Of a stretch of DNA of 64,000 nucleotides, positions 23,140-34,415 are shown in pieces; position 1 is the stretch's first letter; each line of letters begins with the position of its first letter. This DNA is from Chrysemys picta bellii. Lineage: Eukaryota > Chordata > Testudines > Emydidae. Position numbers and translations under genes: made by a program. Below the pieces are notes generated by a model. The model ran no database searches and was not told the DNA's origin. It was given only the letters and a program-made list of their open reading frames with translations. Location: assembly GCF_011386835.1 (NCBI RefSeq), contig NC_088805.1, positions 20,518,836 through 20,582,835 on the forward strand. The letters are read 5' to 3'.

Positions 23140-24059
23140 TAGGGTTACCATACGTCCGGATTTTCCCGGACATGTCCGGCTTTTGGGGGCTCAAATCCCC
23201 GTCCGGGGGGAAATCCCCAAAAGCCGGGCATGTCCGGGAAAATCGGGAGGCTCGGCCGGGGCCTCTTTGTCCGGGGCCGGGGGCATGGTGCCGGGCCGGG
23301 CTGGGCGCGGGGTCCGGGGTCCGGGCCGGGAGCCGGGCCCGCGGGGCCGGGAGCCGGGGGCGCGGTGCCGGTCCGGGCCCGCGGAGCCGGGTCGGGGAGC
23401 CGGGCCGGGCCCGCGGAGCCGGGAGCCGGGCCGGGGTCGGGGGGTGCGCCGGGCCCGCGGGGCTGGGAGCCGGGGGGTGCGCCGGGCCGGGAGCCCGGGT
23501 CGGGGAGCCGGGGAGTGCGCCGGGGTCGGGGAGCCGGAGCCGGGGAGTGCGCCGGGGTCGGGGAGCCGGGGCCGGGGAGCCGGGGCCGGGAGCCGGGGAG
23601 TGCGCCGGGGTCGGGGAGCCGGGGTCGGGGGGTGCGCCGGGCCGGGAGCCGGGGTCGGGGAGTGCGCCGGGGTCGGGGAGCCGGGGAGTGCGCCGGGGTC
23701 GGGGAGCCGGGGCCGGGAGCCGGGGAGTGCGCCGGGGTCGGGGAGCCGGGGAGTGTGCCAGGGTCGGGGAGCCGGGGTCGGGGAGCCGGGGGGTGCGCCG
23801 GGGTTGGGGAGCCGGGGTCGGGGGGTGCGCCGGGCCGGGAGCCGGGGTCGGGGAGTGCGCCGGGGTCGGGGAGCCGGGGAGTGCGCCGGGGTCGGGGAGC
23901 CGGGGCCGGGAGCCGGGGAGTGCGCCGGGGTTGGGGAGCCGGGGTCGGGGAGCCGGGGGGTGCGCCGGGCCCGCGGGGCTGGGAGCCGGGGGGTGGTCGG
24001 TCGGGGCCGGGGCCCCGGGGAGTGTCCTCCATTTGGAGGCACAAAATATGGTAACCCTA
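23140..24059. mobile_element. hAT-like non-autonomous element carrying a GC-rich minisatellite
   Basis: Perfect 13-bp terminal inverted repeats (TAGGGTTACCATA / TATGGTAACCCTA) are flanked by an exact 8-bp duplication GATCTGAT (23132-23139 and 24060-24067). Terminal repeats plus an 8-bp duplication fit the hAT superfamily. Just inside the left end is a hairpin (about 23159-23245) with arms attttcccggacatgtccgg and its inverse, built on ccggacatgtccgg. The rest is G-rich minisatellite on the + strand. No transposase is present. Long frames are open on both strands only because stop codons are rare in this composition; they are not genes. Confidence 0.88.
23270..24025. repeat. GC-rich minisatellite with a ~193-bp higher-order period
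   Basis: Built from short units such as gggagccggggtcgggga and gtgcgccggggtcggggag. A block starting at 23641 recurs almost unchanged for about 118 bp starting at 23834, a 193-bp offset, with matching sequence also upstream of both starts. Dense runs of three to six G on the + strand give it strong potential to form G-quadruplexes. Confidence 0.88.
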
Positions 24060-24135
24060 GATCTGATCCAAAGATCATTGAAGTCAATGGAAAGACTCCT
24101 ATTGGCTTCAGTGAGCTTTGGACCAGGCCCATGGT
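24060..24135. repeat. Small palindromic repeat interrupted at its left edge by the hAT-like element
   Basis: ggatctgatccaaagatcat then tgaagtcaatggaaagactc, followed by the inverse phrases ttggcttcagtgagctttgg and accaggccc. It resembles the nested repeat at 6224-6298. Its first bases supply one copy of the target duplication, so the hAT-like element inserted into or beside it. Confidence 0.55.
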
Positions 24136-25862
24136 GCATAGCTTTTTGCAGCACAGGATTCAGTCACAGTATAAAGGGGTAGGAGGGGGAGGGAATATCT
24201 GTTAGAATTCACTAAGGAATCATCGGTAATTACAGACACCATGGTAGAGTGAATTAGATGATCTGTTTATCAAAGAGCTTGCAGTTCCCATTTCAAGGCA
24301 CGTGGAGCAACATGAAATAGAAGCAAAGAAAGTTAATTTCTATCCAGGGCATTATACTGAATAAAACATTAAAAGTAAACATGTACATTTCATCGGCTCC
24401 TGTCAACTCTTAGCTGGAATTTGGAGAGCTCATCAATATGATTTGTCCTTATTTTATTTCTTAAGCTGAATATGTGAGTATGTAATATAAAGGTATTCCT
24501 CTTGGAGGTTCTGTTGACAATCCACTGATCTTTACTCTTGGGTCACGTGGATGGGGTTATGTATTTATTAATAGATACAGTTAAATAGTATATATAGAAT
24601 ACGGGTGAGATTCAGTACAGGAGATCCACAGAAGCTCACCACTTAAACCCTCTAGCCCTATATTGTACAGTAGATCTTAAGTAGTGTGTGGAGGGATTGG
24701 CACAGGATTTCTACATAGGTTTGAAAAATGCCCTCTATTCTTATGCCCTGTAAGAATGAAAGTTCATCTTCTCCCCTGATACAGTGTAAAGAGGGAGAAG
24801 TTGTGTGGAGGCCTTGTTCTGTGTCATTTACCCTGACTGGAGTTTATGCCTTGAAATATTTTGCCTGGACAAACAAGACAAAGAAAAGGAAAGTTATCGT
24901 TCGCCAGGTAAGTTATTGGGTAACAGAGGCACACTGGTTCCCACTCACCGCCATTGTAACAAGCAGCCTTTTCAGTTCACAAATGCCCAGTAATGGTTTC
25001 TGTGAGGGTGGTTTGACGCTGAGGGAAAGACTCCCCATGTAACTATTCAAGTGTAACGTTGACCTTAACTGTCACCTACCCACATATTTCACTTACTATT
25101 TCTACTCTTTTCTCTTGCGAGGGATCATGAATCCTCACATAATTATGGGTTTCAGTTGGGACAGCAAGCCTGCCTGAGCCCTTGCAGGCCTGGAAGGAAT
25201 AAAAGGAAAGAACACGTATCTCCTAGAGATACTTGAGGGAATGCAGGATTCTTAACCTCACATTGAAAAGGGAATGTTGCATTCCAGCTTGGTGACCCTG
25301 AGGCTGAGAAGCCAAGGCAGATCTGCAGTTCCCAGCAAAGAGTTTCACAGGAGCAAGGAGATCTCCTCATTACTGTAGAGACCTACACATGTTAATGAAC
25401 AGAAAGGATTGTCCTTGAGATCCACTTCCTGAAAGATTGCATGGTCTGGTTCCAAAGCCCCACTCAGTAACACTATGAACCAGATCCAGATTTTCCAAGT
25501 TCCCGTGGAAAGCAACACACGAGGGGCTCAACCAGCTGCCTCTCTACATATGAACAGATCTCTGTGCTTTTGTGGACCCAGGACATTTGAACTCTAACAT
25601 CTGCCTTCCTGATACATACACACCCTCCACGCCCAGGTTTCATTGCTCTTGGTGACCCCTGTAGATGATCCATAAAGCCGGGGGATGGAGAAGTTTCTAA
25701 GCATGGAGCAGAAAAAAAGCCATTTAGGAACTCAGTCTCTACTGCAGCCTGATGGGAATGTGGCTGAAGAATCAGGGCTGATTCTCCTCTAGCTAGCAGC
25801 TTAGGTGTGTGGTGCAGGGTCTAAAGTTGTAAAGCCCTAACACAACTTCTGTTGCTGAGTTA
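24136..25862. other. Intergenic stretch; no supported gene
   Basis: Mostly unique-looking sequence. One 104-codon open frame at 24728-25042 contains an internal CAG|gtaagt that looks like a splice donor at 24909, but the peptide is not recognisable and no paired acceptor was established. Confidence 0.45.
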
Positions 25863-26165
25863 TTAAGGCCTGGTCCACACTAACCCCCCACTTCGAACTA
25901 AGATACACATCTTCAGCTACGTGAATAACATAGCTGAAGTCGAAGTACCTTAGTTCGAACTTACCATGGGTCCAGACGCGGCAGGCAGGCTCCCCCGTCG
26001 ACTCCGTGTGCTCCTCTCGTGGAGCAGGAGTACCGGCGTCGACGGCAAGCACTTCCGGGATCGATCCAGGATCGATTTATTGCGTCTAGACAAGACGCGA
26101 TAAATCGATCCCAGAAGATCGATTGCTTTCCGCCGGACCCGGAGGTAAGTATAGACTTACCCTTA
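25863..26165. mobile_element. Palindromic Harbinger-like MITE
   Basis: Left end TTAAGGCCTGGTCCACACTA; right end inverse-type taagtatagacttacccTTA, with TTA at both borders. Inside are nested hairpins: cttcagctacgtgaataaca then tagctgaagtcgaagta, and cgatttattgcgtctagac then aagacgcgataaatcgatcc. A related copy lies at 57361-57612. TTA flanks suggest PIF/Harbinger; this is inference. No coding content. Confidence 0.75.
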
Positions 26166-26983
26166 GAGTCAAGGAAAATCTTTCCCATGATCTCTTCTAC
26201 ACCACAGGCCCCGACTATCACCTACGTCAGTCAATTAAGCCATTTGGTGCCAGCATCATTACTTTCAAATATCTAGAGCATTGTTTCTAAATGGCAATAG
26301 TTGTTTTATCTATTGATGGATTTATTTAGAGACTTGCTTGGCACCTGTCACCATATTATCTGGACTGTCTACCAAATTCAGAAGCAAAACAGACACACAT
26401 GCTTCCCTAGTCTGTCCACTAGCAGCACTAAAGGACTAATCCACACCAACAGTTACCACCATCCATCACCCAAAAGTGTTCCTCACTCCATGAGGACGGG
26501 TGTTGAGCCCCCTCAACAGGAAACAAAGGTGCTCTGCTCCTTTCAGGGCTGGGTATCAGCTACAGGAAACCTCTGACTGAAAAGATGCCAGATAGACTTT
26601 GCACTGGGGCCCGAAGGCCATCGTAACCCAAGCTTGCTTAGCAGAGGCCCCATCATGCCTAGAGATGAACCACCATTCGTCAATGGAATCTTTCAGGATC
26701 AGGCCCTGGCATGCTATATGGCTGTGCTGACGTGTGACTCACAGTATGGTTTGTATGTTCCACGGCAAACCCAGGTGTAGAAATCAACCAAGAATTACAA
26801 GATTATTAAGGATCATAAATTATTATCCATTTTTGTATCAACAGCTGTGTGGATCATCCCTGCCTCAAACAGCTTAAAATCTAAGGGCCAGCTCCAGCTT
26901 CACTGCTGTCACCCACCTTCAGTGGTGCAGCAGGAAGGTTCTTCATGCTGCTACATGCATGCAGCATCCTGTTGTGTGCACAG

Positions 26984-27202
26984 CAGGGCTGGCTCCAGGG
27001 TTTTGGCCGCCCCAAGCAGCCAAAAAAAAAAAAAAAGACACGATCGCGATCTGCGGCGGCAATTCGGCGGGAGGTCCTTCGCTCCGAGCGGGAATGAGGG
27101 ACCGTCCGCCGAATTGCCACCAAATAGCTGGACGTGCCGCCCCTCTCCGGAGTGGCCACCCCAAGCACCTGCTTGACAAGCTGGTGCCTGGAGCCGGCCC
27201 TG
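26984..27202. mobile_element. hAT-like MITE with exact 8-bp target duplication
   Basis: Ends CAGGGCTGGCTCCAGG and CCTGGAGCCGGCCCTG are inverted copies. The flanks are an exact duplication GTGCACAG at 26976-26983 and 27203-27210. The interior has a run of 14 A followed by inverted segments ggcggcaattcggcggg / ccgtccgccgaattgcc. The several overlapping open frames here are by-products of this inverted structure. Confidence 0.88.
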
Positions 27203-27210
27203 GTGCACAG

Positions 27211-30200
27211 CCACCGGCAGGGGATCTGAAAAGCTATTCAGGGCCTGATTTGTAGAAGTAGAAGAACTTCAGTGGATGCTCCTGAGCTCAGCACCTCTGA
27301 AAACCAGGCAATCGTTGTCCGCTACTAAGGATACAAATCCTTCCCTGTTGTTAGGATAGTTGTCCTTTTCCCATTGGCCCATTCACTTATAAAGATGCTT
27401 CGCGGCATATTGTTCCCATAGATGGAATCTCCGCTCACCATATAGCCAGGGCATAATCTTTCTGACACATGACAGTTGAAATTTTAAATACTAAAGCCTC
27501 AACTAATATGAATCAGTGACATAACACTGACCCCCATCAATTCCTTAGACTAATTACACAGTTTGCAATTCCTTCAATATATGGCTTTCATTTGAAATGA
27601 CTTATTTACAGCCGTCCTAAGCAGCCTGCCTACTTCTGCTCCCATTGAATAGGGTCGTATGGATTATGGATTTCAACAGAAGTAGGATTGTATCAGGAAT
27701 ATTGGATATAATATACAGAGTTAAAAGATACAAGTACCTGCACTTTGTGCAGGGGCTCTTGAGAGGAAGAGCAATGGTCAGAATTCCCTTGGTCAAGTTT
27801 CTAGTAATGAAGAAGGGCCATGTGGCTCATGCCCTTTTGGCTAACTGCTACTTACTGCTAAATGCTATATAGTAACTGCCCTCCTGGAGTCTGGGTATGG
27901 AGAGGACAGGATCATTCAAAATACAGGAATTAATTAGCATTCTGGATGGCTCATGGGGTGGAGGGATGGGGAGGGGGGTTGTCTTCTCTCGTTTTTAGAA
28001 CCTCAGACCATCACACTGGTCTCCATATTATGCCCTCTCTGCCATGAGTCCTGAATTGTCCCGGTGCTCACTGTTCTATTGCTTCTTCATGAATAAGAGT
28101 TCAGAATATACTTATCGCCTTGTTGTAAGTCCTGATCCTGCATCCTTGATGTTAATAGCATATTTTCCATTGACATCCGTGGGAATAAGGTAAGGGCCAT
28201 AATTACTGGAAATTATATTCAATGGCACCATGATCTAACGGAGTGCATGAATCATGCATTTATAGCCCCTTGTGTGTTAAGAAAAAAACAACCATGAAAT
28301 GTTCTTGGAACATCTTCATGTCCATCTGGAAATGGAGTCTGCATGACTCATGAATTGAAAGAAACTCAAGGAGTAAACATTGTACCTTTAGGACTAAGAA
28401 TTCTCAGTGAACACAGTGTAAAGTTCATTTATGTTTATATCACCTAGGAATATTCTAAAAAGGGAAATGTATTCTCCACCACTCGGATCTTAGCTGACAT
28501 TTAAAAGTGGTGATTGTTAAAATAACAGTTTGGCCTTATAAAACCGCTTGAACTTTTATGTCCACATGAAGCTTTGGCTGAGGTTCTACCACCTGATTGT
28601 TGGTGGGTTTACACAATGCCACGTCTAGCACTTGATTGCTGATTTCATGTATGGTTTGACAGAGTTTAACAACTTAGTTACAGAAGTGTTAGTACAACAT
28701 TTTAGACAGAGTGCTCTTGGCTTGTTCTAATCCATCAAGACAACATTTACTTATCATCAATATCCAGCCCAAGCAATGCATGTCAATCTGATAAGAATGG
28801 AATTTCTCTACCAAGATATTCCTTCAAGGACTTGCAGAAGCCTCTATTATTTTTTCATAGGGCTACAATTTGCTGCTGCCCAACACTGAGCATTACCTAG
28901 GCTTTGAACTATTTCTAATCAATCTGATTTAAAAAAAAAAAAAAGCGAACACAGCCAACTGCAAGGCACGTTGCAATTGCAAATCATTTTTCATCCTTTT
29001 GTCATGCTAAGCCCATTTGTACTTACACCTGAAGAATTAATAACCACGATGCATTTTACCAATGACATGAGCTGCATTCTTGATTACTGTAACTTTTGAA
29101 ATCTTCTAATAAAATGCAAAGTCAGCAACAAAAAGATATGCTCATAATAAAATGTAGATTAAATGTAATGTGTTATAAAGGCTAATTAGCCCATTTTGGT
29201 AGCATGCACTGATACCTCACGTGACATCCTCAGCGGAAGTCAAAGGAGCTATGCCCATTTACATCAGCTGGGGATCCGGCCCTTTAAAGTGAATGACCAA
29301 TTCTAGCCTTATAATTCTTCAGTTCAAGATTGCACTGTGTTTATTAGATCATGGGGAAGTCTGGTCTTGGAGTTCCCGTTCCAGTGCAGAGATGTAAGAG
29401 TCCAGTACGTGCAGTGACCAATCCATGCAGAAATATCAACTAAAGTTCTTGCAAGTCCTTCTGGGACTAGTAAGTGCTTCATAGGCAGTGGTCAAAATAC
29501 AGGTTAAAAAAAAATTCCACATCAGGAATTTCTTACAGTGTTATCAGCATTCCTGGAAGCATTGGGCTGGGGCAGGGGGATAGGGGGAGATATGCAGTTG
29601 AACCACAAAACAGTATGGGAAGCTGGTGCTGAAAGTGCTCTCTTCCTAAAAGATCTGGGTAGAAACAACGTATTGGTGTAATGCAAATGCATGGCAACAC
29701 AATTCTTCTGTCATTGCTTGTGTTATCGTTCTAAATGAAACCCAGAAAACCAACGAAATAGAAAATGATTTACTCCTTATATTGCCCAGTTAGTGCAGAG
29801 AACTGAGAAGTAAGTGAATGATCAATCTTACATCTTATGAGCCAAAACACATAGCGGCGCTGGGTCAGAGTCTCAGGTGGTTTAAACTGACATAGTTCTA
29901 CTGGAGTCAATGGAGATGAGCCCAATGGAGCGACACCAATTTACATCAGCTGAGACCTGGCCTGTTGTGATAAATAATCAGCGCTTCAGGAAATCTGTGC
30001 AAAGTCCATGCACAGAGGGCATTGAGTGCTTTGTAAATACCGCTACACAGAGTACACAGCAGAGGAGAATTGGGCCCCATGCTGTATAATGAAACAGGTA
30101 ATGAGCATCATGATAACAGGCGAGTTTTTGTATTACTTATCAATATGAAACACACAGCCTGTATTTACTGTATTGATTCTGGATCCAAGCTAGGCTGTTT

Positions 30201-31953
30201 CTATAACACTCATGAACACCCGAAGTTTGTAGTACAGTACGTGATCTGATGAGCTGACCGAGTTAAGAACAAAGAGCAGCTGGAAATAATCAGATAGCAT
30301 ATGGCGATCATTCCCCTACATGTGCAGGAAACAGTACCCCTGCAAAAGGGCCTCTCTCTACCACCCTGGCTCAGGCAAAACTCTTGCATCCATCGTGAGT
30401 AGTTTTGCTGGAGCATGGACTGTGGGATCAGACCCAGCTCATTTATTTAGCTTTTATTTTTATCATCTGGACTCAGCAGTGAAGTGTCTCCTGTTTTCCT
30501 TTGTGTCAGATATTGACTTTTTTAGTAGACAGCAATTCTTTGTAAATCCACATGAATGAGACAGTGGAGAAGGCTGGCTGTGTTGCTGCCCATGCTATTT
30601 GTGGACTCAATTTCCCACCAGCCTGGCATCTTTCAGGAGCAAACAAAAATTTTCTTTTACAAGAAACCCAGTAGCTTCTTTGCCCTGAGTAGCTTCCAAA
30701 TTATATCAAGCAGAACTAGGTTCTTACAAGTACTGGATCAGTAATTTTGAATCTGATATTCATTACATTACAGTAATTATCATAGCCAGTCAGGTGAACA
30801 ATATGGGTTATGAATATAGCCTTTTTTATTCCTTTAGTCAATAAATCATTCACAAATCAGTTATGATGAATGTGTGTGTTTATCATTGGTAAATACACAC
30901 CATATACTTTAGATCATGATTTTCAGGGTTGCTTGTGAATTATTTGCTTTGTCTATTTACTATTCATGTCCTATGATTGGTCACCTGTGTCAGATGGTAT
31001 TGGTTTTGGATCCTAATTGGATAAGTGGAAATTTGAAAACAAGAGACTAGTGAATGAAGTATTTTCCATTGAGAACATTGTGGATAAATATTTGTGCTAA
31101 AAGTAGTGAAACTTTCAGGATTTGCAAACATGTTCATGAATCTACCACAATATTCCACACAGAGAATAACAAATGATAGGAGTCTAGGAATCAGCAAACC
31201 AAACATAGCACTTTTATTGCAAATTTTTCACAAATTGTTTATTATTAGCCCAGCTTTAGTAATTAGTCATATCTTTCTTTCTTTCTTTCTTTCAGTTTAG
31301 GCCATCTCTGCTTAATATTTCCTTGTATTTCTTTAAAATAACGGTGTAAGATGATTCATTTTCAGACAGGTTAATAGTGTGAATGACCTGCACTTTATGA
31401 AAGTGTCTGTGTTGGAAAGGGGAGCATTTCTAATTAACAAAGATCATATTGTAATCTACAGTGCTTCTTTGCGAAAGTAAGGTCACTGACGTAAAATGGC
31501 ATTCATTAAGCAATAAATACTCATTATAACAATCCATTATCTGTCAGAGAAAAGTCTATTGGAGCAGTAGATCTTCCTTATCTTACTGAAAAAAGGAAAG
31601 TGACAATATAAGCAGCATGGGCCTTGTTGGTATTAGTCTTTATATCAGGAAAGATACATTTTAGTTTGGTGATTTGAAATGATCTCTGGGGTCCTAGAAG
31701 TGGGAGTATGGGGAGGGGGAGGTTACGGGGGAAAGAGTGCTGGTATTAACCTCCATAGGGGAGGTGGGAATGGAAATTAGTTTCATTATCACTCCTCCTC
31801 CTAGTTCCATTTGTGTTGAGTACAAGCAACTTTAGTTGAACTTTGGTTTATATAAAGTCCTTTACCTGTGAGATAAGGCCTGCCAATTCCCCCAGCTTTT
31901 CAATGCCTGCTCTATCAGGATTAAGCGTCAAGCATGGACCTCCTTACCATAAT
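27211..31953. other. Intergenic stretch, 4.7 kb; small old repeats only
   Basis: No gene seen. Weak inverted-repeat fragments occur at about 28130-28205 (gatcctgcatcc ... ttgacatccgtgggaataagg), 29215-29285 and 29858-29965. The last two share the phrase tttacatcagctg and end in ggccc/tggcc, like the small palindromic families elsewhere. A (CTTT)n run lies at 31271-31293. Confidence 0.5.
31271..31293. repeat. (CTTT)n microsatellite
   Basis: About five and a half CTTT units in atctttctttctttctttct. Confidence 0.85.
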
Positions 31954-32683
31954 AAGGGCCTTACCAAATTCACCATCCATTTTGGTCAATTTCAGTCATA
32001 GGATTTTAAAAATCGTAAATGTCATGATTTCAGCTATTTAAATCTGAAATTTCAGGGTGTTGTGGGGGTGGTCACAAAGTTATTGTAGGGGGGGTTGCGG
32101 TACTGCTACTCTTACTTCTGCGCTGCTGCTAGTGGTGGCGCTGCCTTCAGAGCTGGGCAGCTGGAGAGCGGCGACTGCTGGCTGGGAGCCCAGCTCTGAA
32201 GGCAGAGCCACCGCCAGCAGCAGCACAGAAGTAAGGATGGCCTGGTATGGTATTGCCACCCTTACATCTGTGCTGCTGCCTGCAGAGCTGGGCCCTCAGC
32301 AGCCGCCATTATCTGGCCGCCCAGCTCTGAAGGCAGCAACGCAGAAGGAAGGGTGGCATGGAATGTTATTGCCACACATACTTCTGCGCTACTATTGGGG
32401 GGTGCTGCCTTCAGAGGTGGGTGCCCAGCCAACAGCTGCCACTCTCTGGCTGCGCAGCTCTGAAGTCAGCCCAGAAGTAAGGATGGCAATACCACGACCC
32501 CCCTAGAATAACGTGTGATCCCCTTGCAACTCCCTTTTGGGTCAGGACCCTCACTTTGAGAAACGCTGGTTTCCCCCATGAAATCTGTATAGTATGGGGT
32601 AAAAACACACAAAAGACCAGATTTCATGGGGGGGAGACCGGATTTCATGGTCCATGACACGTTTTTTGTGACCACCCTTAGGG
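31954..32683. mobile_element. Non-autonomous DNA element with three internal hairpin units
   Basis: The left end aagggccttaccaaattcac and the right end, reverse complemented (taagggtggtcacaaaaaac), are similar at their outer bases, and aaatttcagg/tttcatgg motifs recur. Inside (about 32092-32500) are three consecutive units. Each pairs cttacttctgcgctgctgc-type sequence with its inverse gcagcacagaagtaaggatg around a gccttcagagctggg / cccagctctgaaggc pair. The 149-codon frame over this region is a by-product. Superfamily uncertain; ends approximate. Confidence 0.65.
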
Positions 32684-34240
32684 GATGCTTCCACCCAGGT
32701 GAAGGTCCTTTATGCCACCAGAACATTGTAAAGAAACTGAGAAACAGGCCCACAGTCTTCCATATACCACTGTGACATCTTGTAAGGCCAAAGTATTTTG
32801 CTTCATTCATTTCAAGCCCAGGGCTTTCAGCATTCCAGACCAGCTGCCATGCAGTCTGGTCTCACTAAGACGTCCATTTAATTTTTATAACAACCCACTG
32901 GTACATTAAGCTGATGACTACTCCTACCCACAGACCCTAAGCACTAGATCTCCGCTCTCTCCTACCCTGTCTGCTTGCTTCTGGCAATGACAGGCTCAGG
33001 GAGAGAGAGAGAGAAGGTCCACTAAGAAAGCTTTCCCTTTAAACTTTAAAGGGACCAGCACATGCCTCAGACTAAATTATTCATTGCAATCTGCCGGGCA
33101 GATGGGCAGAAAGTATAGACTCACAGAATCAAAAAAGGGTTGGAGAAGCAGAGTTTCCTAGAGAGCCTGGATAAATATAAATATGCCAATTATATAATAC
33201 AGACTGTACTCTATATATAATGGTTACATGTATAATTATACAAATTGTATCTACACACTCACCAATTTTAGATGAATTGGTGCAACTTCTGGGTGTAGCC
33301 AAGGCCTAACTTAATTTTTCTCAACACAGTTAATGTTAGTGCTTGTGACAAATAAGAGCCAATTGCATTGATCTAGATCATTCTTGCCTGCCAGCCAGCC
33401 ATGCCCCATTCATTGAGCATCTTCAAAACAAACTAGACTCTCAGTGCCAAAGGATGCTGCGTCACTTCTCCATCTGGTATTTAAGGGATCAATCACACAC
33501 AATGATCAGCAAACTCAGCTCCCCTGGAATTTGTATCTTCAATGGGACCTGAGGGTGCTCATCTGTTCACTGGAAGGGATTGGCAGCTTTCAGGTGAGAC
33601 CAGCCAACCCCCAAAATCTTATTTCATTTCTGACCTTGCTATGTGGGATATTTGGAGCAAAAACCTACAGAGCTGAGAGGGAGGCAGATAATGGGACCCC
33701 CTGGACCCACTTTCCTCTCTCTTCGAAATGCTTTGAGAAGCTAGGACCAAATGTTTTGCTGGTGTACGGGTGCAGAGCTCCAGCAATTCTCACTGAGTTT
33801 CACCCACTTAAACCAGCAGAGAATTTGTCCACAAAGCTGTGATACACTATTTGCTGCTTAAGGAAGCAAGCAACCTGCCAGGCCCTTACTTGGTTTGTTT
33901 ATGAAAGGTCTGCAGACTGCACGCTTGCTCTGCAGCTGGGTGTGCTTATTAGGCTCACAATGAACAGCAAACGATAAGAAGACTTGAAAAGTCACAAGCA
34001 CTGGGAAAATGGGGATCCTAGGTGTTTTGCAAGCTCAAGAGTCAAAGAACTACTGAAGTGACAGGTATAGTATCTAGGCAGTAATAACAATCATTTTATT
34101 GTTGAAACACGACCTCCTGCACAACACAACTAAACCAATGTAAGAGGAACAAAAGAAAAGCTCTCAGAAGACTGCCGCAGTATCTGCAGATGATTCTAAA
34201 CACCAATATGACCTCCTTCACCATGCAATTGTGAATTTAT
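32684..34240. other. Intergenic stretch; no gene seen
   Basis: Unique-looking DNA. A short tcacagaatcaaaaaagggt phrase at about 33120 hints at a CR1 terminal fragment. A small foldback (caccaattttagatgaattggtg) lies near 33260. A (GA)n run is at about 33000-33013. The 132-codon open frame at 33444-33842 has no recognisable domain or splice support. Confidence 0.45.
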
Positions 34241-34244
34241 CCTC

Positions 34245-34415
34245 ATAGCAGGTTTGTGAGATATTCTGCCCCCTTCTGGGTGGGAAAGTGAGGCACAGAG
34301 AGACTAAGTGACATGCTCAGGGTCACAGAGGAAGTTGGTGATAGAGCCAGGAGTTAAACACAAGTCTCCTGAGTCCCAGGTGAGTGGCTTAACCAAAAGA
34401 CCATCATTCTCCCTT
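34245..34415 (+). repeat. MIR-type SINE fragment
   Basis: Ordered matches: gggaaagtgaggcacagaga, gactaagtgacatgctcagg, gtcacagaggaagttggtga, tagagccaggagttaaacac, aagtctcctgagtcccaggt and ggcttaaccaaaagacc. Confidence 0.8.

Noticed and set aside
23045..24205. Five overlapping open frames of 274-369 codons on both strands, rich in Gly-Arg or Pro-Ala
   Set aside because: They coincide with the GC-rich minisatellite, where stop codons are rare in every frame. The peptides are translations of the repeat unit, and the region is bounded by transposon ends with a target duplication.
32057..32506. 149-codon plus-strand open frame
   Set aside because: It follows three hairpin units of a DNA element and its sequence repeats with them. 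No known domain and no splice sites.
33444..33842. 132-codon open frame
   Set aside because: No recognisable domain, no family resemblance, no exon borders. Length is not exceptional for a 64-kb window.
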